From the NCBI GenBank assembly GCA_016278505.1, contig JADQBQ010000005.1:1-36770 (forward strand): 36,770 bases of DNA, in the 5' to 3' direction. Source of the stretch: Clostridiales bacterium. Its GTDB lineage: Bacteria; Bacillota; Desulfotomaculia; Desulfotomaculales; VENG01. The position numbers were made by a program, and so were the translations under genes. The notes beneath the pieces were generated by a model, which saw nothing but the letters and a program-made list of their open reading frames with translations, searched no databases and was not told where the DNA came from. This document shows positions 1 to 7,412 of the stretch, in pieces (positions within the stretch are counted from its first letter, which is position 1; every line of letters starts with the position of its first letter).

Positions 1-449
1 CTGTTTTTATTTATAGATTTTGGTGTTTGTGAGGGGTTTTTGCAGTGGAATCAATCTAATAGTCAAATTCTCTGAGATAAAACTGCCCAAGGGGAACTCT
101 TCTAATGGTAACAAGCTCTATGTTAATGTGGGCTTTTCTAGGCCGTGTTGCAGCATATGCGTGCGGACTATATTAACTAGCCAGTAATGATATTGATTGT
201 TTTTTAATAACCGTCTTTTGACGTTATTTGGCACCCTATTTCCTGGTAGAATATACGCCTGGGTCTGTATAAATGAATGCCTGCTGATTTGAACATCTCC
301 CTGAGTCCCACACCTTTCAGGGCTTGTTGCAAAAGGACTTTACCTTTATACGGTGGTGAAAAGATATCTGTTGCTTGACCCCTGCCTGGTCCCTTCCCAT
401 TTTGTTTTGGCGGTTTTTTATTATACCGGGAACATCTTGGCTTTGGCGT
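1..449. other. No confident gene; sequence downstream of nuoD
   Basis: On the minus strand, the nuoD reading frame stays open for roughly 70 codons past its stop codon (to about position 206), giving a basic, protein-like translation that includes QQALKGVGLREMF and LYRPRRIFYQEIG. I do not recognise it. It is not nuoH, nuoI or any other complex I subunit expected after nuoD. The frame has no clear start or ribosome binding site. The remaining ~200 bases show nothing coding on either strand. Remnant of a lost gene is possible but unproven. Confidence 0.3.
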
Positions 450-1553
450 TTAACAATCCACATCGCCCATAATGATGTCAAGACTGCCCAAAACAGCTAT
501 TACATCTGCTATTAAACAACCCTGCAGCATTTCTTCCAGGTAACCAAGGTTTATAAATGATGGTCTTCTAACATGGACTCGGTAAGGTTTATCGGTGCCG
601 TCACTAACAATATAATAACCAATTATTCCTTTGGCACTTTCAATTTCAGCGTAAACACTTCCTTTCGGGGGCTTTAGCAACTTTGGTATTTTAGCTCTTA
701 CCGGGCCGTCAACTTCTCGGATTTGTTTAATGGCTTGTTTAATAATCCGCACCGACTGGCTCATCTCCTCAACCCGGCAAACAAACCGGTCAAAACAATC
801 CCCGTTCTTGCCCAGGGGTACTTCAAAATCAAAGCGGTCATAAATGCTATACGGCTTGGCTTTACGCAAGTCATAATTAACACCCGAACCGCGCAGTATT
901 GGCCCGCTGAGACTGTAGTTAATGGCAATATCGGAAGAAAGGTTCCCCACATACTTAGTGCGGGCTTGGAAAATTTCATTGCCGGTGATAAGCCCGTTAT
1001 ATTCATTTATATAGTCCGGCATATCATCCATCAGATTACTTACTTTATCCAACCAGCCTTCAGGGGCATCGTCGGCAACCCCGCCAATACGAGCATAACT
1101 AAGGGTCATTCTGGATCCCGTTAATTCTTCCAACAGGTCCATTACCCGCTCCCGTTCACGGAAGCACAGAAGAAAACCCGTAACCCCCCCCATGTCCGTT
1201 GAATAAGCGGCGGTAAAAAGCAAATGACTGGTTAGGCGAGATAGCTCACCGGATATTACACGGAGATACTCAGCTCTTTCAGGCACCTTAATGCCCATTA
1301 AGTTCTCTACAGCAAAAACATAGCCCCAGTTTTGTAACATGGCGGCAAAATAATCAATCCTGTCCGTGTAAGAAATTACCTGGGTATAGGTGCGGACTTC
1401 GGCTAGTTTTTCTATACCCCGGTGCAGATAACCACAAACCGGTTCAGCCTTGACCACTCTTTCCCCATCCAGAGTGAGGATAATTTGAAAAACGCCGTGT
1501 GTTGCGGGGTGCTGTGGCCCCAAATTTAGACTATATTGTTCTGTCTTTAACAT
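450..1553 (-). CDS. nuoD: NADH-quinone oxidoreductase subunit D (orphan)
   Basis: This encodes the 49-kDa-type quinone-site subunit of respiratory complex I, in the peripheral arm at the membrane interface. At 367 residues it is full length for the family. Family signatures are visible: LGPQHPATHG near residues 11-20, YLHRGIEKLAE at 42-52, and the block GFLLCFRERERVMDLLEELTG followed by YARIGG around 126-158. It ends in IIMGDVDC, close to the usual FGEVDR end. A GAGGTG ribosome binding site precedes the ATG. What is odd is the context: in operons nuoD normally follows nuoC and precedes nuoH, but a broken TetR fragment lies upstream and no complex I gene downstream. It is either a relocated single gene or the survivor of a decayed cluster. 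Function in the cell would require the other subunits elsewhere on the chromosome. Confidence 0.93.
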   Translation of the reverse strand: MLKTEQYSLNLGPQHPATHGVFQIILTLDGERVVKAEPVCGYLHRGIEKLAEVRTYTQVISYTDRIDYFAAMLQNWGYVFAVENLMGIKVPERAEYLRVISGELSRLTSHLLFTAAYSTDMGGVTGFLLCFRERERVMDLLEELTGSRMTLSYARIGGVADDAPEGWLDKVSNLMDDMPDYINEYNGLITGNEIFQARTKYVGNLSSDIAINYSLSGPILRGSGVNYDLRKAKPYSIYDRFDFEVPLGKNGDCFDRFVCRVEEMSQSVRIIKQAIKQIREVDGPVRAKIPKLLKPPKGSVYAEIESAKGIIGYYIVSDGTDKPYRVHVRRPSFINLGYLEEMLQGCLIADVIAVLGSLDIIMGDVDC

Positions 1554-1598
1554 TTGATATTCACCTCTTCAAAAAGGATTGTATTGGGTAAGCCATGA

Positions 1599-1901
1599 AG
1601 ATATTGGTCTGAGGTGATAACCCATCTTATTGTAATAGAAATATTCAAAAATGCGGATCTCAAAAAACTTTCCGAAGAGAAAAGCACAGTTTATTTCCAA
1701 ACGGTTCTCGGAAAAATTATTTATTAAAGAATGCAACATGGAGATTTTCGCTCTGGTCTTAATACTACTCATGTGGCCGATATTTTAGCCGGTATATATT
1801 TTCATACTTTATTTTTATGGTTACAGGGAAAACTAAGCGAGTCATTAGCATCTGAACTATTGGGGAGGATAAATATAATTATAAATGGAATAAAGCCTTG
1901 A
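1599..1901 (+). pseudogene. TetR/AcrR-type regulator, C-terminal remnant
   Basis: The plus-strand frame reads as the C-terminal ligand-binding half of a TetR-family repressor. The diagnostic stretch is THVADILAGIYFHTLFLWLQG followed by SLASELLGRINIIINGIKP and a TGA at 1899-1901; TetR proteins commonly end with this kind of 'ILxGIYFxTLxxWL...' helix pair. The frame is interrupted by an in-frame TAA at 1725-1727 and closed upstream by a TGA at 1596, so the DNA-binding domain is absent. It is therefore a 5'-truncated, inactivated gene. It sits head-on with the PEP-utilising fragment (minus strand, ending at 1908) and beside nuoD. A 67-residue minus-strand frame across the same DNA looks like a shadow. 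Assignment rests on pattern recognition only. Confidence 0.55.
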
Positions 1902-1907
1902 AAAAAC

Positions 1908-3479
1908 TTACCAATGCACCTTACCCGCATCACCATCCACAGTAATTAACTGGCTATCTTTAATTATCTTCATCACGCCTGGAATGTTTACCACTGCTGG
2001 AATGCCGTACTCCCTGGCCACAATAGCCCCGTGGGACATAAATCCCCCCGTTTCCATAACAATGGCGGAAGTCCTCAAAAAAAGGGGTGTCCAGCCCGGA
2101 TCAGTCGATGGAGCCACCAGTACGTCCCCGGCCTGTAGTTTTCCCCCTTCATCAGGGTGGTAAATCAGTCTGGCCGAACCGGAAGCATTTCCGGCAGCAA
2201 CCCCTACTCCACTAATGACGTTGCCGGATGTGATGGTGACGGGTGCCGCGAATTTGGGTGCATTTCCAATAATCAAGTCCGGGGGCGAGAGCGCCTCCAT
2301 TTCTTTTCTTCTGTCCTTCCTTTCGGCCACCAGCACTTTTAAGCCCATGCCGTCCCAGTAACCTTGTAGAATTGAAAAAATTTCATACCAGGCACAGTGA
2401 TATATGTCCGCCGGTTCCGCAAAAATTCCTCTTTCGGTCAACCGACGCCCTATCTCCTGGCATATTAAACGTAAGGGCTCGTAGATTTTGACAAACACGG
2501 ACTTGGCCATTTCCCTGCGCTCAGCATTTTTTAGGGCCTGTTTTAGCAAGTAACTGATCATTCCGCGTCTGTAAAAAGGAACTTTTTGTTTTACTTGCTG
2601 CCAAGCCCGATCCGCTTTTTCTTTTTGTAGGGCTTTTATTTGGCCAAGATCAGCGGTTTCCATGGTGCTCCTGATGATATGCAAAAGATAAGAGGGATCT
2701 TCACACCAGCGGGGGTTGATGAGATCACATTCGTAAACTCCCCGGTGTCCATATTGGGCCAGGAAGTTTCGAAATGATTGTTTGAAGGGGGATTCCTCCG
2801 GCAGCTCTTTTTCCCAGAGCAGAGGATTAAAGGTTTTGCCGGAAAAGAACCTCCGGGCGGCGGTTTCCCCCCGGGCCATTTCAGCCATTTCCAACAGACG
2901 GTAGCCGTGCTCCGCGCTGGTAATGTCCGCGTTTCCCGTCATCAGGGCGTTGGCCAGCGCCTTACTTTGACCGGGAAAAAATTTTTCCAATGTTTTTTCA
3001 AGTGGAGACATAGCGGAAGAAGCAACGTTACAAAACATAAATACCAGGCCGAATTTCCTAAAAACGCCCCTAACCTGATTGAATTTGTGGATAATATCTT
3101 TATCCGACATGTTCTTAAAATCTTCTTTTAACAAAGCCCTTACAAAACCATCAACGTTATCAAAAGACTTTTCCGCGTTCTTTCTGATTTTTTGCCCAAT
3201 AAAAGCTAGTTTTAATAAGCGCACCAATCTTTTTAATCCATTTATTCCGGTAAAAGGTCTCTTTTCGTTTATTTCTATTTCCGGTTGGTGCCCCCCTACA
3301 GCCTCGTTAATTTCCCGGGGTGCAATGCCACAAGCATCATAAAAGAGCCATTGATGAATGGAAGCGTTGAGATATATTCGACCCTGATACAACCTGACAG
3401 ATTGCAAACCCGGGAGGATTGGAAAACCAATTGCTTCAAACGGTGAAGTAAATAGAGCGCTAAATTTACCGCCGTTATT
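1908..3479 (-). pseudogene. PEP-utilising phosphotransferase, 5'-truncated
   Basis: This is the C-terminal part of a PEP synthase/rifampicin-phosphotransferase-like enzyme. Such enzymes run ~850-900 residues as ATP-grasp domain, substrate domain, then a swivelling phosphohistidine domain. Here about 520 codons remain. The phosphohistidine domain is clear at the end (GDVLVAPSTDPGWTPLF, then GGFMSHGAIVAREYGIPAVV with the catalytic His). The ATP-grasp domain is missing. An ORF can start at a TTG at 3407, but the same frame is open back to a TAA at 3480-3482 and codes for matching family sequence (TSPFEAIGFPILPG), so the gene was cut at about 3480, where a dsrK-like fragment on the opposite strand begins. 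Without ATP-grasp it cannot phosphorylate itself with ATP. The junction of two unrelated truncated genes points to a deletion or rearrangement. Confidence 0.8.
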
Positions 3480-4287
3480 TTACTATAGAAGGAAGATGGT
3501 TTGGTAGGCTGGTTGGTGCCGAAGATATAAGCTTGGACGTTATTGAGCAGTGGTACTCTTATTTTTACCAGTGTAGCCAATGTCGCAGGTGTGCTCATGT
3601 GTGTCCTTTTGGCATTGATACTTGTGAAGTTACTTTTGTAGGGCGTCAATTATTGCACTGGCTGGGTATAACACCTAAGCTTCATGCTGATGTAGGTGCC
3701 GGTATGGAGAGAGTGGGTAACCATGCCAATATGCCCAAGCCCGCTATCGTAGATACTTTGGAGTTCCTGGCTGAAGAGTGTTATGACGAGTTCGGTATAG
3801 ACATTGAATTCCCGGTAGACAAACCCGATGTGGATGTACTATATGTCCCATCATCAGCTGACTTTCTGCTTAACCCGGAGACACTTATGGGGGCAGGAAT
3901 GTTTTTTAAATATATCGGCGCCAGTTGGTGTATCCCGAGTGCGGTGACTGAAGCCGGGAACTTCGGCTTGTTATTTGACCAATATTATACCCAACGGCAC
4001 AACGTTATGCGTCTTTTAAACGCCGCCCAGGAATTAAATGTTAAGAAAATTGTCTGGGGCGAATGCGGGCACGGCTGGCGTGCTGCCAAAATGTACGTGC
4101 TCAGCCTGGCAGACAGGCCGTTACGCTGGGAATCACGCACGTTCACGATGAGGCTGCCCACTTAATAAACACCAACCAGATTAAACTTGATCCTAATAAA
4201 ATAACCAGACCGGTCACGCTACATGACCCGTGTAACTATGTGCGTGCTTGCGGCCTAAATGATAACATGCGCATTTACTGGGGCTAA
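3464..4287 (+). pseudogene. DsrK/HdrD-type iron-sulfur subunit, fragmented and frameshifted
   Basis: This resembles the cytoplasmic DsrK/HmeD subunit (HdrD family) that passes electrons between the membrane quinone pool and cytoplasmic thiol/sulfite metabolism. A 4Fe-4S motif is visible (CSQCRRCAHVCPFGID), followed by a CCG-type cysteine region (VWGECGHGWRA). Similarity begins well before the first possible start (TTG at 3533), because the frame back to 3464 reads SLDVIEQWYSYFY-type family sequence, so the N-terminus is missing. Around 4095-4130 the sequence shifts by one frame: the first frame ends at 4165, while the other carries on with THVHDEAAHLINTNQIKLDP and TLHDPCNYVRACGL, then stops at 4287, short of the final cysteine motif. 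Truncated at both ends plus a frameshift: not functional. An intact copy would be expected elsewhere if the organism respires sulfate. Confidence 0.85.
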
Positions 4288-4369
4288 TTGACCTGGTTGG
4301 TATGACATTGGATTGGAATTAAGATATCAAGGTACCGGTAAGTGAATTATCAAATACGGGGAGGTAAAT

Positions 4370-4996
4370 ATGGATAAGGAGCAATTACAAGATATTTACT
4401 CCAAGAAAGAATATTACTGGGGCAAAGAGCCCAATGAATTAACATCATTAGTTTTAAGGTATATTTTGCCTAAACACAGACAGGGAGCAAAACTTGTCGA
4501 TATAGGTGCTGGGGAAGGCCGAGATGCAGTCTTTTTTGCCAAAGAAGGTTTAGACGTTTTAGCTGTCGATATCGCCCCCGCCGGTCTGAAAAAGTCTCAT
4601 AAACTAGCTGCCGAAATGGGGACAAAGATTAATACATTGGAAGCAGAGATTAATGAGTTAATTTTGCCGGAGCAATTTGATATAGTTTACTCCATTGGTA
4701 CACTACAATATATCCAACCCCGGCGTAGAAATCACCAGTTTGAACATTTAAAAGATCAAACAACACCTGGAGGATTAAACATAATGTGTACGTTTGTCCA
4801 ACATCCGCAAGTTGATATTGCTCCGGACTGGGGAGAAAATGAATACCTTTACCAAAGGGAAGAACTGCAAGGATATTATCTTGGATGGGATGTACTTTAT
4901 TCAAATGAATTTGTTTTTGATTGCAATTCAAGTAATATCCCGCACCAACATGCTGTATGCACAATTATTGCGAAAAAGCCCTTAACGACCGTTTAA
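4370..4996 (+). CDS. Class I SAM-dependent methyltransferase, TehB-like
   Basis: This is a 208-residue soluble methyltransferase. Motif I, LVDIGAGEGRDAVFFAKEG, is at about residues 42-60, with the acidic loop LAVDIAP after the second strand and an FDIVYSIGTLQYI motif IV/V region near 103-115. This fits the TehB/thiopurine-methyltransferase-like group, which includes tellurite-detoxifying enzymes, but the substrate cannot be told from sequence. The N-terminus (YSKKEYYWGKEPNEL) also matches that group. A GGGGAGG ribosome binding site sits just upstream of the ATG. It is flanked by truncated genes on both sides yet itself looks complete. It converges with the UPF0210 remnant, with a shared hairpin after it. 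Confidence 0.8.
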   Translation: MDKEQLQDIYSKKEYYWGKEPNELTSLVLRYILPKHRQGAKLVDIGAGEGRDAVFFAKEGLDVLAVDIAPAGLKKSHKLAAEMGTKINTLEAEINELILPEQFDIVYSIGTLQYIQPRRRNHQFEHLKDQTTPGGLNIMCTFVQHPQVDIAPDWGENEYLYQREELQGYYLGWDVLYSNEFVFDCNSSNIPHQHAVCTIIAKKPLTTV

Positions 4997-5026
4997 AAGT
5001 AATGCTCTATAAAAAATTAAAAAAAT

Positions 5027-5060
5027 GAAGCCGGTAACCTTGTTACAGGATACCGGCTTC
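5027..5060 (-). terminator. Intrinsic terminator
   Basis: A perfect 10-bp inverted repeat (GAAGCCGGTA / TACCGGCTTC) has a 14-base loop. On the minus strand it is followed by a T-rich tract (plus-strand A-run at 5009-5025), as expected for terminating the UPF0210 gene that ends at 5072. It may also block plus-strand readthrough from the methyltransferase. Confidence 0.85.
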
Positions 5061-5071
5061 ATTAGTGATGC

Positions 5072-5866
5072 TCAGTTATTTAGACTGTGCACCGGGGCTG
5101 GAATTCTTCCACCCCGCCGCACAAAATCCGTAGAAGCAAAATCATGCACCGGCACAACCGGTGCGCTGCCCAGTAAGCCCCCGTACTCCACACGCTCTCC
5201 AACCTCTTTCCCCGGAGCGGGAATGATGCGTACCGCGGTGGTCTTTTGATTTATTACTCCAATGGCCGCCTCATCGGCAATAATGGCAGCCAGGGTTTCA
5301 GCGGAGGTGTCACCGGGAACGGCAATCATATCCAACCCCACAGAACAGACGCAGGTCATGGCTTCCAGTTTTTCCAGGTTTAAGGCCCCTTCTTCCACGG
5401 CCCTGATCATTCCTGCGTCCTCACTAACCGGAATGAAGGCGCCGGACAGGCCGCCCACGTAAGAGGATGCCATGGCTCCTCCCTTTTTAACTGCATCGTT
5501 TAAAAGGGCCAGGGCAGCGGTGGTACCGTGAGTACCGCACCGTTCTAGGCCCATTGATTCCAGTATTTCGGCCACACTGTCGCCTACTGCAAGGGTAGGG
5601 GCCAGGGAAATATCCACTATACCAAAGGGCAGCCCCAGGCGGGATGCCGCAGTCCGGCCTACCAGTTCTCCCATGCGAGTTATTTTAAATGCTGTTTTTT
5701 TGATGGTTTCGGCCAGGGTGCCGAAATCAGAATCCTTTACCCTACTTACCGCCCGGTTAACAACACCGGGGCCGCTGACTCCTACGTTAATGACTGATTC
5801 CGGTTCACCCACGCCGTGGAAAGCCCCGGCCACAGAGCAAGTAGGGACGGTTGCTTGCTTGCCCAT
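5072..5866 (-). pseudogene. UPF0210 (PFL) family protein lacking its N-terminal ~40%
   Basis: The translation from AGAFHGVGE to [13 protein letters not shown] matches the C-terminal ~260 residues of the UPF0210/PFL family (DUF711-like), whose members are about 450 residues and usually follow a small ACT-domain gene. Conserved blocks include [47 protein letters not shown] and [16 protein letters not shown]. The first ~185 residues are missing. Instead the ORF opens with [12 protein letters not shown], encoded by one of the GGGACGGTT repeats (5837-5864). A good AGGAGG site lies 8 bases before the ATG at 5866, so the shortened protein could be translated. Family function is unknown to me, so whether the fragment is active cannot be judged; I treat it as a truncated gene. 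An upstream GTG at 5875 is a less likely start. Confidence 0.85.
5837..5864 (+). repeat. GGGACGGTT palindromic repeat, copy 1
   Basis: One of five dispersed copies of a ~26-31 bp element whose core is AGTRGGGACGGTT, ending here in GCTTGCTTGCCC. The arms GCAAG and CTTGC can pair. This copy lies inside the ORF of the UPF0210 remnant, exactly where family homology stops, and supplies its first codons. Confidence 0.8.
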
Positions 5867-5979
5867 AAAAAGCACCTCCTGCCTTATTCTAACAGAACGG
5901 TGCCTCGCAAATAATAACTTAGTTTAATACATAATTGACTCTGGGAGTAGATACGTTAGGATATACGGCGAGGGAGGCT

Positions 5980-6711
5980 TCATTTCAAAACGCTCAACCA
6001 TAAATCAAGACTTGTTTCCACACACCCGGTAACAAGTTCAATAAACTTACTATGATCACCTGTGGTGTGCGCCAAATCAAGAGCATCGTAATACCCAGGA
6101 CGCATTTCGACTTTGATAATCGCCGGCGGGTAACCGGATTTCATTAGTTCAAAATTCAGTAACAATCTTGCCGTCCTACCGTTGCCATCTATAAATGGAT
6201 GCACTTTAACAAAATCACTATGAAGTAAAGCAGCCCTATCTATCGGATGCCGCTTTTGCCACTGTTCGTTGTATTCTGTCACCATACGTTCCATGTGCTC
6301 TTTAACTAGGAAATGCTCGGGTGGTCTATGTTTCGCTCCACTGATGACCACATTCTGGCAGCGATATACTCCTGCATTTTCATCATCGATATTCTTTAGT
6401 ACCAGGTGATGAAGATTATTGATATTCCATTCAGAAAGCGGCTCATTGTTCTGCACTAACTCTTCAAGAAACAAAATTGCTTCCTTATGGTTGAGAACCT
6501 CCAAGTGCTCACGCATTGACTTACCGCCAACGGTGATGCCTTCAAGCACAACCTTTGTTTCCGAAATTGTCAGTGTACTACCTTCGATGGCATTAGAGTT
6601 GTATGTCCACTCCACCAGCACATTTTCACGCAGAGATTTTAGGGTATGCTTGGGGAACGGTCTTTGCTTATCAAGCAATTCTTTCTTTTTATCTATGGTT
6701 TCAAAGCTCAC
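5980..6711 (-). CDS. Fic domain protein (class II, auto-inhibited type)
   Basis: Fic proteins usually transfer AMP from ATP to a hydroxyl group of a target protein. The catalytic motif HPFIDGNGRTAR, with its active His, is complete (residues ~171-182 from the start used here). An N-terminal inhibitory helix motif SNAIEG (the S/T-x-x-x-E-G/N pattern) lies near residue 40, so this is a class II, self-inhibited Fic protein rather than one needing a separate antitoxin. The frame opens with a TTG at 6744, but a GTG at 6711 gives the family's usual start (SFETIDKKKELLDKQRPFP) and has a GAGGG site upstream. The protein is ~243 residues and looks complete. No partner gene is adjacent. A promoter-like sequence with an inverted repeat lies 130-160 bases upstream. 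Confidence 0.9.
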   Translation of the reverse strand: MSFETIDKKKELLDKQRPFPKHTLKSLRENVLVEWTYNSNAIEGSTLTISETKVVLEGITVGGKSMREHLEVLNHKEAILFLEELVQNNEPLSEWNINNLHHLVLKNIDDENAGVYRCQNVVISGAKHRPPEHFLVKEHMERMVTEYNEQWQKRHPIDRAALLHSDFVKVHPFIDGNGRTARLLLNFELMKSGYPPAIIKVEMRPGYYDALDLAHTTGDHSKFIELVTGCVETSLDLWLSVLK

Positions 6712-6835
6712 TTTTACAACCCTCACTTTCTGTTGTTCTTTCAATCTATACTTGGTTGTGCAAATACCAATCGATTGTCTGCTTGCAGATCAAGTAATTT
6801 TACGGGTATACTCTCCATATTTTAACAAATACATA

Positions 6836-6870
6836 TTGATATTGTACTCCGAGTTCGAAATAATATCAAT
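6836..6870 (-). promoter_or_regulatory. Probable promoter with inverted repeat, upstream of fic
   Basis: On the minus strand TTGATA (6869-6864) and TACAAT (6846-6841) are separated by 17 bases, a good sigma-A promoter. The same region carries a perfect 9-bp inverted repeat, ATTGATATT at 6836-6844 and AATATCAAT at 6862-6870, overlapping both hexamers, so a dimeric repressor could bind here. The transcript would have a leader of roughly 120 bases before the Fic start. Confidence 0.5.
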
Positions 6871-7092
6871 GCAGTTATTTTTTCTGTAGAGGATGAGGTG
6901 GCATCCACCAGGTCAAGTCCCTCGCAACAGGTTTGATAGGGGGAAATCCATCTTACCCTCGATAATAGTATACTACCGGGGATGGTGATTTTCAGTTGCT
7001 GCTACCTTCTTCTAAAGCCCTAATCATGAGGTAAACAGTTTAATTAGTAATGGAGAATGACCCTACGGGTGAGCAGGCAGGAACGGGAAAGA
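6871..7092. other. No gene seen
   Basis: Between the fic promoter region and the decayed gene at 7093 no frame on either strand has both a ribosome binding site and protein-like translation. A short minus-strand stretch reading MIRALEEGSSN (about 7029-6994) is too short to interpret. The region may hold the vanished 3' flank of the neighbouring pseudogene. Confidence 0.4.
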
Positions 7093-7408
7093 TTAGTACA
7101 TATCATCAAAAACTGCTGTGCTGGCTGCATTTTCGAAATAAACCTTGTGCCGGTGGGCGTTGTTGTCCAGGTAATTAAAGTAGGGAACCTTATTTTCACT
7201 GTCCCAGGTCACACTCTTTTCAAGCTTTTTAAAAGGTAAAAGATATTGGTCACCAGTTCCCCACACCTGTCCAGGTCGGTGAGAACAGCATGTACTACAT
7301 CTCTTCCTATTACACTTTTACCGTAAAGAAAGTAATGTACCAATGCATAAGTTTTAACACCGTTTTTTTATCAAAGCTGATCACATTATCCATTTCTTCC
7401 CGCGTAAC
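7093..7408 (-). pseudogene. Decayed gene of unknown family
   Basis: Three minus-strand frames join into a coherent ~105-residue protein. It begins VTREEMDNVISFDKKTV in one frame (from 7408), continues as YFLYGKSVIGRDVVHAVLTDL in a second, and ends as KLEKSVTWDSENKVPYFNYLDNN... VFDDMY with a stop at 7093 in a third. The frame changes fall at about 7325-7345 and 7225-7240. Composition and the long shared open stretches suggest a real gene carrying two frameshifts. It begins 4 bases after the stop of the upstream PRiA4_ORF3-like gene, so the two may once have formed an operon. I do not recognise the family. Confidence 0.4.
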
Positions 7409-7412
7409 ATTG

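Noticed and set aside
723-1124. 133-codon plus-strand ORF
   Set aside because: Antisense to conserved nuoD codons, with no ribosome binding site or recognisable domain.
1569-1772. 67-codon minus-strand ORF upstream of nuoD, looked at as a possible nuoC remnant
   Set aside because: The translation has no complex I signature, and the opposite strand reads as a TetR C-terminus, so this frame is a shadow.
7057-7239. 60-codon plus-strand ORF with a basic start
   Set aside because: No ribosome binding site, and the opposite strand reads as a more coherent decayed protein.
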